Assembly: GCA_913043185.1 (NCBI GenBank)
Contig: CAJWMI010000001.1
Coordinates: 21,022-85,021 of the forward strand
Length of the DNA: 64,000 nucleotides
DNA from: an uncultured Fidelibacterota bacterium
Lineage (GTDB): Bacteria > Marinisomatota > Marinisomatia > Marinisomatales > UBA1611
Direction: 5' to 3'
Shown here: positions 16,551 through 25,541 of the stretch, in pieces
Layout of the letters: each line of letters opens with the position of its first letter
Position numbering within the stretch: the first letter of the stretch is position 1
The notes under the pieces: model-generated
What the model was told of the DNA's origin: nothing
What the model saw: only the letters and a program-made list of their open reading frames with translations
The model's database searches: none
Program-made: the position numbers and the translations under genes

Positions 16551-19500
16551 TTAATTAATAGACTGCTTAAAACCGTCAGCTGTAACCTCTCGAGTATTAT
16601 AGTTATTATTATATTCAATTTGATTTGAAGGTAAAATATTTTCTTGCTCGTATGGATAAGATTTCATACCATGAAAGGGTAACGGTTTTACCGTTTGTCC
16701 TTCTGCAGTATTTAAATCACCATCTTTTAACCACCCGTCATTATAAAATATAAATGTTCTATTCCAACCTTTTTTTATTTCTGCTAGACTAGAGGCAGCA
16801 AACTCTAGCCTTATCTCATCACCCGCATTCATTATCACATATTTATCATCTGATTCTAGTAAGAGAGATAATACATCTCCATATCTTGTATAAAAACCTG
16901 TCAGATCTCGCCATTTTTGACCAGTGGTTATGGAATAATAATCAGGAATATGTGGACTATGAAAATCTTTTCTTTTGATATGTGAAAATCCTCGATAATG
17001 AAGATCTGCTGAGATTGGCTTCAACGTGGCAATATTTAATTGATTACCAGACCCACTCTTGGTAATAAATATATGGTCCCAGTAAATCTGCATATTGGTT
17101 CGGATACGAATACGATAATCATCTGACAAAAATTTATCTGTTAGATTAACCACCATCGTTTTATTCTTGCCCTTTGGGAAACTTATGTTATCCATGATCG
17201 TAATCCATTCTCCTGAGGAATCTGGAACCTGCAACATGGGAAATATTAATTTATTTTTATTAGACTGCGAAATATTGACATTAATACTAGCATCTGTTGG
17301 AAATAGCCACCCATTTAAAAACAGAAAAAGAGAATCTGAATTATTTAAATCCTTAAAGACTAATGTAAGATCCTGCAATTCAGTTATGCCTTGGTATAAT
17401 CCTAGATTAAGGTTAGAAATATATTTCTTATCCCGAATAGATATTTCATCTAATACATCTCTTCCCAAGTGATCGTATGCTTTAACAGGAAAATATTTTT
17501 TTTTAAAATTATAGATTCGTAATGATGGATAAGGAGGTGGGATAAAAGTTTCATCAATTTCTACATTCACATCTATAGGGTGATCAATCGCCAATATTTT
17601 TACTTTATCAAGGTAAGGTGTCTCCCATAGTTCTGTAGTGAACTGTAAAAAATATGAACCATCTTTAATCTTTAGGTTATTTTCTCCAATCTTCAAATAT
17701 TCATCAGTTGAATTGGGAAAAGCAAACATTGGCTCACCAGCCATTATTCCTAGAGGCATACCAAGCGCACTAGGCCAAAGAACATCAGTTATAAATTCAT
17801 ATTTGGAACCATTCCAGCCAAAAAGGTAGGGACAAGACCCCTTTAAAATTTGGGTCTCTACAATAGTTTGGTTTGACTGAGGTTTAAATCTATTTTGTGG
17901 TACACCATTACTCCATAATACACGCACAACATCTGCAACAGGCTGGCTTCCTAGACCAAAACTTATTATTGGCGAATCCACATATCTTACCTGATACAAA
18001 TATCCTGCTCTAACTTCCACTCTAGAGCCAATGCCAAAATAGTTATTTTTACTGCTGCCAGTTCGTAAGCCAGTCAAACGAATTTTCAAAAAGTTATTTA
18101 TGTTTCCACCATCATTTCTAAGAAGTTGTATTTGTCCGTGATGATTAACAAAAAATATATCTTCATCACCATCGTTATCAAAATCACCAATCTCAATTTT
18201 GTTAATTGACCCTAAACTATCAGGGATCAAAGATGATGCATCAAGAAATTCTCCTAAACCATTATTATATAATAATCGTAATCCCGTTTCATTTTTTTGT
18301 TTATTATCAGATCTACCTGCAATAAGTATATCTAAATATCCGTCATTGTCTGCATCTAGAAATGCGACATCTTTGCCATATATTTTTTGCATACTATTAT
18401 TAACTATAACCCAGTTTGGATCTAGTTCAAATGTTCCATCACCTTGGTTTTTATATAGCAGATGTTCTTTCCCTTTTACATCCGCAATAAAAATATCTAC
18501 AGCACCATCATTATTATAATCTCCTGCAGCAGCAAAGCCTCCTGCAGTACTGTGTACAAGCCCTGAGGTTGAGGTTATATTTTTAAAATTACTCCGACGT
18601 AAATTATTATAATATTCATGTTTTCCATCTCCATTCAAAATGAATAGATCAACGTCACCATCATTATCAAAATCACAATAAATTATATCTGTGGCTAAAG
18701 AATTTGAACCAACGATCCCAGAATCTTCTCCTATATCATTAAATGTTCCATCAGAATTATTTCGATATATATAGTTAACGGAGTCTGTAGCTAAAAATAA
18801 ATCCAGGTCACCTTCAAGATCCAAGTCTACAAATGTAGCTAAGAAACCATTTTGTTTATGAACTATACCAAGATCATTTATTGGTTCAAATTCTCCTTCA
18901 CCAAAATTTTGGTATAGTCTGTTATCCTTCTCATTCAAAATAAACAGATCTAAATAACCATTATTATCATAATCTGCAAAAATTGCATATAAGTCTCTAG
19001 ATTTATGGTTAGTCGCTAAAGTGTTTACTGTTGTTGTAAATTTTCCTCGATTATTTTCTAATAAATACTGGCTACTAGTATTATTCGATTTAGACCAATT
19101 AGATGCAAAAAGATCTAGATCACCATCCGAATCATAGTCACCTATTGCAATTATTGATTGCGTCAAAGACCCATTTATCTTTTTCGAAAAATTATCTATA
19201 AGCCCACTTTTCTGAGACACATTTGTAAATGTAATATCACGCGGAATCTGATATTTATTTTTCATAACAGGTTTTTCTAGATAGAGAAAAGAATAAATTG
19301 GAGCTCCTGCTATAGGTCCATTTGTTCCTCTTAATTTATTAAGCGAAGCCTGATAGATTGATTTCGGTTTTATTAAATTATGCAACATAATAGTAGATGC
19401 ATACGCATCTGCTGTATTCCCATCCCTTAAAAATTCAAATATTTTATAAATTAATTTTTTCGACTGATCTGAAAGCATAGGCAAAATCTGCTGAACATGA

Positions 19501-20114
19501 CTCAGCCTATCAAAAGCTTTTTCATTCTCATTATTATTTAAAAGGGATTCAATTAAATAGAACTCAGCAGCAATATTTCCTGACAAAGAATTTGTTAATT
19601 TTGTCAAATATTTCAGGGCACTTTGCTGGATTTTACCATTCTCATCATTCATTAGATATAGAGATAATTGGAATAACGATGGTACGTGATTAGAATGATC
19701 GCCTACAACATCTAAAATGATATTTAATGCCTTTTTCCTTCTGTTCGTCATTTCATAAATTTTTGCCAATAAAAATCTAATATCTGGATTCTTTGGAACT
19801 AAGTTCAGTGCACTATTAATCCATTTTTCGGATTGTTTTAGTTCCCCATCCATACGCATATAGGTTAATCCAAGATTAGCATAACCAAGAGGTTCTTTTG
19901 GTGCTTTTTCTATTAACATTAGAAACTCATTAGCCGCATCAGAATACCTTTCTTCCTCTAAATAGGCTAACCCAAAATTCCGGTGCGAGGTAATTTGGCT
20001 ATACACATTTTCATCTAATTTCATAGATTTTTCACAACCTATGATTAGATAAAAAAGAAAGAAAAAGAAAAAGTTGGGTTTGTGGTTTAATCGAAATAAC
20101 ATTCTCATGACCAC
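16551..20114 (-). CDS. Large TPR + VCBS + ASPIC/UnbV lipoprotein with a C-terminal extra domain
   Basis: The 1187-residue lipoprotein has lipobox LIIGC near residue 27. Residues about 40-230 are TPR repeats (HRNFGLAYLEEERYSDAANE, GYANLGLTYMRMDG). About 290-690 are VCBS blades (GDYDSDGDLDLFASN and many similar). About 690-760 form an ASPIC/UnbV-type domain (FGIGSRVEVRAGYL, VRVLWSNGVPQNRF). From about 765 a conserved-looking module begins with CPYLFGWNGSKYEFITDVLW and PLGMPLGIMAGE, which I recall from acidobacterial TPR-VCBS proteins but cannot name. GTG at 20114 or the ATGs at 20108 and 20102 are all possible starts. Probably outer-membrane anchored and surface facing; function unknown. Confidence 0.85.
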   Translation of the reverse strand: MVMRMLFRLNHKPNFFFFFLFYLIIGCEKSMKLDENVYSQITSHRNFGLAYLEEERYSDAANEFLMLIEKAPKEPLGYANLGLTYMRMDGELKQSEKWINSALNLVPKNPDIRFLLAKIYEMTNRRKKALNIILDVVGDHSNHVPSLFQLSLYLMNDENGKIQQSALKYLTKLTNSLSGNIAAEFYLIESLLNNNENEKAFDRLSHVQQILPMLSDQSKKLIYKIFEFLRDGNTADAYASTIMLHNLIKPKSIYQASLNKLRGTNGPIAGAPIYSFLYLEKPVMKNKYQIPRDITFTNVSQKSGLIDNFSKKINGSLTQSIIAIGDYDSDGDLDLFASNWSKSNNTSSQYLLENNRGKFTTTVNTLATNHKSRDLYAIFADYDNNGYLDLFILNEKDNRLYQNFGEGEFEPINDLGIVHKQNGFLATFVDLDLEGDLDLFLATDSVNYIYRNNSDGTFNDIGEDSGIVGSNSLATDIIYCDFDNDGDVDLFILNGDGKHEYYNNLRRSNFKNITSTSGLVHSTAGGFAAAGDYNNDGAVDIFIADVKGKEHLLYKNQGDGTFELDPNWVIVNNSMQKIYGKDVAFLDADNDGYLDILIAGRSDNKQKNETGLRLLYNNGLGEFLDASSLIPDSLGSINKIEIGDFDNDGDEDIFFVNHHGQIQLLRNDGGNINNFLKIRLTGLRTGSSKNNYFGIGSRVEVRAGYLYQVRYVDSPIISFGLGSQPVADVVRVLWSNGVPQNRFKPQSNQTIVETQILKGSCPYLFGWNGSKYEFITDVLWPSALGMPLGIMAGEPMFAFPNSTDEYLKIGENNLKIKDGSYFLQFTTELWETPYLDKVKILAIDHPIDVNVEIDETFIPPPYPSLRIYNFKKKYFPVKAYDHLGRDVLDEISIRDKKYISNLNLGLYQGITELQDLTLVFKDLNNSDSLFLFLNGWLFPTDASINVNISQSNKNKLIFPMLQVPDSSGEWITIMDNISFPKGKNKTMVVNLTDKFLSDDYRIRIRTNMQIYWDHIFITKSGSGNQLNIATLKPISADLHYRGFSHIKRKDFHSPHIPDYYSITTGQKWRDLTGFYTRYGDVLSLLLESDDKYVIMNAGDEIRLEFAASSLAEIKKGWNRTFIFYNDGWLKDGDLNTAEGQTVKPLPFHGMKSYPYEQENILPSNQIEYNNNYNTREVTADGFKQSIN

Positions 20115-20194
20115 AATTATATTAGTATATATAAATTGTCAACACCACCAAAAAATAGATATCAGTAAACTTCTATATTTTATATCAATTTATT

Positions 20195-21577
20195 CTAATA
20201 GTTTAGAGTAACAAACAAGGATGAGCCATCCTTCTTTTTTATAAGAAGCAGGAGGCTCCCTTTAGCACGTGATGCTTTTTCTTTCTTTTTAAACTCTTTC
20301 AAAGATCGTACCTGCTGTGTGCCTACTCTTTTGATAATATCGCCCTCCATTAATCCTTTTTCAGCTGCTTCACTGCCAGGTTCAACACGAACAATAACCA
20401 GTTTACCATCTGCATCCTCAATATTATATTTCTGTTTTAATGAGCTGTTTATTTCCTTCACCTCTAGCCCGAGTATTGTTGCACCAGAGGAGGAATTTCT
20501 CGAGGCTACTGTTTTTCCATCCTTGAGCTCTTTTAGAATAACATTTAAAACCTTTCTAGAGCCATTTCTAAATACTATAACCTCAGACTTAGTACCAGGA
20601 GGCATCAGAGACACAATATTCCTAAGGTTTGATGGATCAGTAATATTTCTATTATCAAACCTGACAATCACATCCCCCTCTTCCACTCCAGCTATTTCAG
20701 CAGGACTGTCTTCAACTACCTGTGTCACAAGAGCACCATCTCTTGAGTCCATTTCTAGGGCTTTAGAAGCGTCGTCATCTAGTGGCTGTATATATACACC
20801 TAACCATGACCTTGTAACATATCCTTTATCAATAAGGTCAGACATTATTCTTTCTGCCATGTTAGACGGAATAGCAAAACCGACACCCCGGTTACCACGC
20901 TCATAGCCACCAGTCGCAATCGCCGTGTTAATACCAACAAGCTCACCCCGCATGTTTAACAGTGCGCCACCACTATTTCCTGGGTTAATCGCAGCATCAG
21001 TTTGAATGAAGTCTTCATAATTCTGTCCACGTATAATATTACTGCGACCAAGTGCACTGACAATTCCAGTGGTTACCGTGTGACTTAAATTTTCTGAGAA
21101 TGGACTTCCTACAGCCATGACCCACTCTCCAACTCTTAGCTTATCAGAGTTACCTAGTCTAAGATGTCTCAAATTTTCTGCATCTATTTTGAGAATCGCC
21201 AAGTCTGACTTTGGATCTGTACCCATAACATCAGCATTATACTCCCGCTTGTCAAATAGCTTAACCTTGATATTATCCATACCCTCTACAACATGATTAT
21301 TGGTCAAGATATATCCATTTTCCGCGTCCACAATCACGCCTGAACCAAGTGCATTTGTCTTGTACTCTTTTTCACCATTCGGATCCATATATGGATTAAA
21401 AAAGAAATACAGATCATTGTTTGGTATTTTCATGATCTTATCGGTAATAATGGTTACAACAGCTGGTTTTGCATTTTCTGCCACATCAGCAAAGGCTTTA
21501 CTGAACTGCTGAACTACAGAGTTTTGAGAAAACAAGTTTCCGATAAATAATAATAAGATAACGTATTTACGATTCAT
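20195..21577 (-). CDS. degP: Periplasmic serine protease, HtrA/DegP family
   Basis: The 460-residue protein has a signal peptide (first 18 residues, ending NLFSQ), a trypsin-like domain and two PDZ domains (about 240-340 and 365-455). The catalytic triad is complete: H95 in LTNNHVVEG, D125 in SDLAILKI and S202 in GNSGGALLN. The order and length are those of DegP/DegQ quality-control proteases that degrade or refold misfolded envelope proteins. The gene lies between two genes for large secreted proteins, which suits a chaperone role, but a terminator at 21631-21660 separates it from the upstream gene, so it probably has its own promoter. Confidence 0.93.
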   Translation of the reverse strand: MNRKYVILLLFIGNLFSQNSVVQQFSKAFADVAENAKPAVVTIITDKIMKIPNNDLYFFFNPYMDPNGEKEYKTNALGSGVIVDAENGYILTNNHVVEGMDNIKVKLFDKREYNADVMGTDPKSDLAILKIDAENLRHLRLGNSDKLRVGEWVMAVGSPFSENLSHTVTTGIVSALGRSNIIRGQNYEDFIQTDAAINPGNSGGALLNMRGELVGINTAIATGGYERGNRGVGFAIPSNMAERIMSDLIDKGYVTRSWLGVYIQPLDDDASKALEMDSRDGALVTQVVEDSPAEIAGVEEGDVIVRFDNRNITDPSNLRNIVSLMPPGTKSEVIVFRNGSRKVLNVILKELKDGKTVASRNSSSGATILGLEVKEINSSLKQKYNIEDADGKLVIVRVEPGSEAAEKGLMEGDIIKRVGTQQVRSLKEFKKKEKASRAKGSLLLLIKKKDGSSLFVTLNY

Positions 21578-21630
21578 TGTATTTTTTTTCTATTTTGCCT
21601 TTAATAATGCACATAGACTACATAATGTTC

Positions 21631-21660
21631 CAAAAAAAAGCCCTCACTATGAGAGCTTTT
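21631..21660 (-). terminator. Rho-independent terminator
   Basis: On the minus strand a 10-base-pair stem (AAAGCTCTCA with TGAGGGCTTT, one G-U pair) and a three-base loop are followed by eight Us. It lies 29 bases after the stop codon of the 1237-residue protein gene. The other strand also carries six Ts after the stem, so it might act in both directions. It is the clearest intrinsic terminator in the window. Confidence 0.8.
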
Positions 21661-21688
21661 TTAGTAGTAAAAAGTATAGAATTAGACC

Positions 21689-24600
21689 TTATTTCAGAAA
21701 TAACATCTTCCTCATCGAATGATATTTATTAGTATGCAAAGTATAAAAGTACATACCTGTAGATACCATACTGCCTCTATCATTCGTACCATCCCACTGC
21801 AACACATGATAACCAGGGCTTATTTCTTTTTTCGTCAGAGTTTTTACTTTCTGACCCATCAGATTATATATAGCAACCTCTACGACAGAAGCCTCTGGTA
21901 GGTCAAACCTAATTTCTGTTTTTGGGTTAAACGGATTAGGATAGTTCTGATGTAAAGCAAAAACTCCGGGAACTAGCTTAACATTTGCTGAGACCGTTCG
22001 CGATGCCACATCAGCGATCTTTCCTTTTGGCCCTGAAACAAAAATATCACTAATACTAATTCCACTTATATCTAAAATATCTCCATTGAAGCTATAGGGA
22101 ATTCTAACAAGACCTTGATGGTCTGACTGCACTGTTTCGCCCTCAATATCAACAACAACAACCTTGATCAGTCCATCACTTATTTTGCTGTGGGTAATCA
22201 TTACATTATCCTGTACAAATCCTAATCCTGGAACACCAACAGTAACCAACTCAGGGTCATAGCTAAGATCGAACTGAAATCCTTTTAGGGCACCACCATA
22301 GTCAAGATTCACTATAAGCTCAGATGACTGATATTGAGCACTCAGGTCAACAAATGCCATTGAGCTCGAACCGGAGGAAACACGACCAGTCGAGGTTCCA
22401 GCGATAATATCAACAATCATCACCACATCAGCAATATTTAGTGCATCATCCCTGTTTATGTCACAGTTATTAAACGCAGCATCACTTGGAGCTGTCTCTT
22501 CCAAAATAAAATCAACCAGCGCCAGTACGTCTGCGATCGTTGTTTCACTGTCAAAGTTTGCATCACCAACGGCATACGGTATCGCACACGCGGTGTTTGA
22601 TGGCCTTGACTCTAAAACGCCATACCCGCCGTTTGAAACAGCGCCAGTGTTCCACCGTGCCTTCACATGATAACAATAGTTATTATAGTTTTCACTGACA
22701 ACAATAGTGTCCATCGTATCTGTCGTAGTAGACACAAGAGTGGTTGTTGCATCGTCTGCGACATGGTAAACATTATAAACCTCAAGACTATCGTCCTCGT
22801 CCCTGCTACTATTAAGTGTCAGGCTAGGAACCGGCCTAGGTACATACAGATCCGATAAGATATAATCACTGTCGGTATCACTAGCTTGCAAAAACGTATC
22901 CTGACTATAGTTAGATAGCCTGCCATAGTTTAGTTCCGGCATGTCAACAAGTTCTCCAGAGGCCGCAACAGCATAAGCCGCCTGACCAGGAGCACCAAGG
23001 AAAGAAGCAAGAATACCGAAGTCTCCAGCGAGACCATAATACTCATCTGCTATCGTGTTCCAACCATACCCTGTTGTTACCCAGTTACGATCAAAATATT
23101 CTGGAGACACTGGTTCCAGATCATCTGCTATGCCCAGAAAACCTCCACCATCATTAACAACAATATAAATGTCGCCGCTAGTCACCTCAATTCCTTGATC
23201 AGACACATCAAATGAGTACTGTACAAAATTTCCATCTGGTGAGCTAAGATCAGTAGACGCTACAACGGTAATTGGATCACCAGAAGGACCAGCAACCGAA
23301 CCAGCAGGATCCAGGTATACATCTACAGACGCACCCGTTGACCCCGCATCGCCCTGCATACTAAGGACAAAACTTTGTAATGTTGCAGGATAGTTTGCAG
23401 GAGTAAACCTGACACCAAACGCACATCCACCAGCACCACAACCAATCTGACCCTCAAAAACATCATCATAGTATGCAATATCATAGAAGGCTACTGAGCC
23501 AGGAGATCTCCAGGATAGATATACCTTTTCATCACCAGGTTCCGCAGCGAGTGCGACCGGAGATGGCATATCAGGAGACAGAGTAATATTCTGCAAGGTC
23601 GGAGCGGCCTGAGCAAGAACACTAACTACAGCAGTGTTTGTATAGAAATCAGACCTAGAGGCCTGAACAATATGTGAACCAACATTAAGATTCCAGAGGG
23701 TGTATGCGCCATCCGCGCCGGTCGTGTCTGACACCCCGCTAGCGGTCAAAATCACGCTGTCAAGAGGAGCATTATTCGGATCATAGACCACTCCGCTGAC
23801 ATCCCCAAACAGATACAAAGATGCGTCCTGGACAGTGATCGTGTCACTCTCATAATTAGGTCCATCAACAGGACCATCATATACAGCAGAAACGCCAAAG
23901 GTATAGGTCACCTCATTTTCTAATCCTGTGACCGTATAGCTATTAAACTCAACAATCTCACTATTGACAAGCGAGTCCTCCATCCCCAATCCATCATTTA
24001 CATAAACGTTATATCCGATAAAGTCATACTCTGTTCTTGTCTGATCTTGGTTTACCACAGGGTCCACGCTTTGTTGAGTAGATAGACTGATATCAAGCGT
24101 ATACTCACCATTATTACTGCCGTAACCATCAACCACCACGTAATAGAGACCAGCCGGAAGCGTAATCCCTGGCAAGTCAGACACGTAAGGACTGGTAAAT
24201 GATGGAGTTGAGCAGGCATCATCATTACAAGCTATTCCATAACTAGTAGCATCAGTCTCGATAACAACACCGTCAATATCTAAAATATAAATCTTTGAGT
24301 CATACGCCGTGTTAGAACAAAGCGTAAAATCATAGGTGGCTCCTGAGCTTGTCATCATATAGACCACATCAGCCGATCCAGAGTTCGAATAGGGACAAAC
24401 CTCATCATAGTCATCCTCAAAACCTACTGTCGTACCCTCAGCATAAAAAGGAAGACCGGTAACAATAAAAGGATTCTCAATCTTATCACCCTCAGTGCCG
24501 CCACCGCCACCGCCACCTGGCCCTTGCCAAACCAGTAACATTTCCTCATCACCTGGAAAGGACATCAGATTTGAAGGCGCAACAGCTACCCACTCTTCAG

Positions 24601-25402
24601 GTGTCGCACACAACGTCTCACTCGCCGCTGAGAACGCTTCAGTACCATTCGTATCATAGACGGCCGTAACATAGTAGCAGTACTCAGTTCCATTCTCCAG
24701 GCCTGTGTGTGCATACTCTAGGTTTGTAGTAGCTCCAATGACCGCACCGTTGCTTCTGTGAACGCGGTAGGTGACAAACTCACCACACTCTACCGGAACA
24801 TCTCTTATGATCTCAAACGTTCCACTTTCCATTTTTACTGGATCTGACAGTTCGAGACTTTCAAGAACTGATAGATTATAGTCACCACCCTTTTCAAAAG
24901 GAACTGGGTCTAAATAAGAAACCGATGTTGCCCCATACCACCTACCTTGTGTGTCAAACACCACCTCTAACTCTGTGTAGGGCTCGGTACCACCCTCATA
25001 GGTATAGATAGCGGTACCATCAATATAAAGAACAAACCCGCCTGAAGAAGTTATACCATCACCAAATGTGTCATAGATCGTGAACGTATAGTTACCGTGT
25101 TCTATATCATATTCCCATGTATATAGCTCACCAGCGGTTGTAAGGTCGCCAGGCGAGGTAGAAGCAATGACCGCACCTGAACCATTATTCACTAAATCCC
25201 AAGAAATCTCTGTTGGCCAACTATCTGGAGTAATAGCAACCATAAACGTAACCAGATAAGGATTCGCTGGCTCATCCCAAGAAATAATATTCTGACCGTC
25301 ACCACCAAGAACGTTTACATCCTCAACTGGGCAAATTTCCTGTGCATTGGTGCCACTTATAATGATACTAGCTAATAATAAAATCGTACGGACATTTTTC
25401 AC
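21689..25402 (-). CDS. Large secreted multidomain protein with type IX secretion sorting domain
   Basis: The 1237-residue protein has a signal peptide (about residues 1-20) and a C-terminal type A sorting domain (QNYPNPFNPKTEIRFDLPE, then IYNLMGQKVKTL and STGMYFYTL). Between these are fibronectin III-like segments, a pre-peptidase-type domain (GLYYVVVDGYGSNNGEYTLD), a carboxypeptidase-regulatory-like repeat (DVSGVVYDPNNAPLDSV) and a dockerin-like pair of calcium loops (GDANFDSETTIADVLALVDF and CDINRDDALNIADVVMIVDI). A cohesin-like stretch follows (GFQFDLSYDPELVTV). A seven-glycine run links two early domains. No catalytic domain is visible, so it looks like a surface-bound structural or adhesive protein. 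Confidence 0.85.
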   Translation of the reverse strand: MKNVRTILLLASIIISGTNAQEICPVEDVNVLGGDGQNIISWDEPANPYLVTFMVAITPDSWPTEISWDLVNNGSGAVIASTSPGDLTTAGELYTWEYDIEHGNYTFTIYDTFGDGITSSGGFVLYIDGTAIYTYEGGTEPYTELEVVFDTQGRWYGATSVSYLDPVPFEKGGDYNLSVLESLELSDPVKMESGTFEIIRDVPVECGEFVTYRVHRSNGAVIGATTNLEYAHTGLENGTEYCYYVTAVYDTNGTEAFSAASETLCATPEEWVAVAPSNLMSFPGDEEMLLVWQGPGGGGGGGTEGDKIENPFIVTGLPFYAEGTTVGFEDDYDEVCPYSNSGSADVVYMMTSSGATYDFTLCSNTAYDSKIYILDIDGVVIETDATSYGIACNDDACSTPSFTSPYVSDLPGITLPAGLYYVVVDGYGSNNGEYTLDISLSTQQSVDPVVNQDQTRTEYDFIGYNVYVNDGLGMEDSLVNSEIVEFNSYTVTGLENEVTYTFGVSAVYDGPVDGPNYESDTITVQDASLYLFGDVSGVVYDPNNAPLDSVILTASGVSDTTGADGAYTLWNLNVGSHIVQASRSDFYTNTAVVSVLAQAAPTLQNITLSPDMPSPVALAAEPGDEKVYLSWRSPGSVAFYDIAYYDDVFEGQIGCGAGGCAFGVRFTPANYPATLQSFVLSMQGDAGSTGASVDVYLDPAGSVAGPSGDPITVVASTDLSSPDGNFVQYSFDVSDQGIEVTSGDIYIVVNDGGGFLGIADDLEPVSPEYFDRNWVTTGYGWNTIADEYYGLAGDFGILASFLGAPGQAAYAVAASGELVDMPELNYGRLSNYSQDTFLQASDTDSDYILSDLYVPRPVPSLTLNSSRDEDDSLEVYNVYHVADDATTTLVSTTTDTMDTIVVSENYNNYCYHVKARWNTGAVSNGGYGVLESRPSNTACAIPYAVGDANFDSETTIADVLALVDFILEETAPSDAAFNNCDINRDDALNIADVVMIVDIIAGTSTGRVSSGSSSMAFVDLSAQYQSSELIVNLDYGGALKGFQFDLSYDPELVTVGVPGLGFVQDNVMITHSKISDGLIKVVVVDIEGETVQSDHQGLVRIPYSFNGDILDISGISISDIFVSGPKGKIADVASRTVSANVKLVPGVFALHQNYPNPFNPKTEIRFDLPEASVVEVAIYNLMGQKVKTLTKKEISPGYHVLQWDGTNDRGSMVSTGMYFYTLHTNKYHSMRKMLFLK

Positions 25403-25541
25403 TACTTATTCCTCCAAAAAATTATCAATAATAAATTATATTATTTAGATCAAAGAAGATCTGGTTATAGACGACTCAAATTTAGTAAGTCCTGTATCTT
25501 ATTCAATTGTTTTTTATGACGAAAATTCTCATATTATTAAA

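Noticed and set aside
20319..20906. 195-residue plus-strand frame opposite the HtrA gene
   Set aside because: It is rich in Ser, Pro and Thr, as expected for an antisense shadow, and no motif was seen.
24480..24530. CCGCCACC runs near 24500 that look like a tandem repeat
   Set aside because: They only encode a glycine linker in the 1237-residue protein; no array structure.
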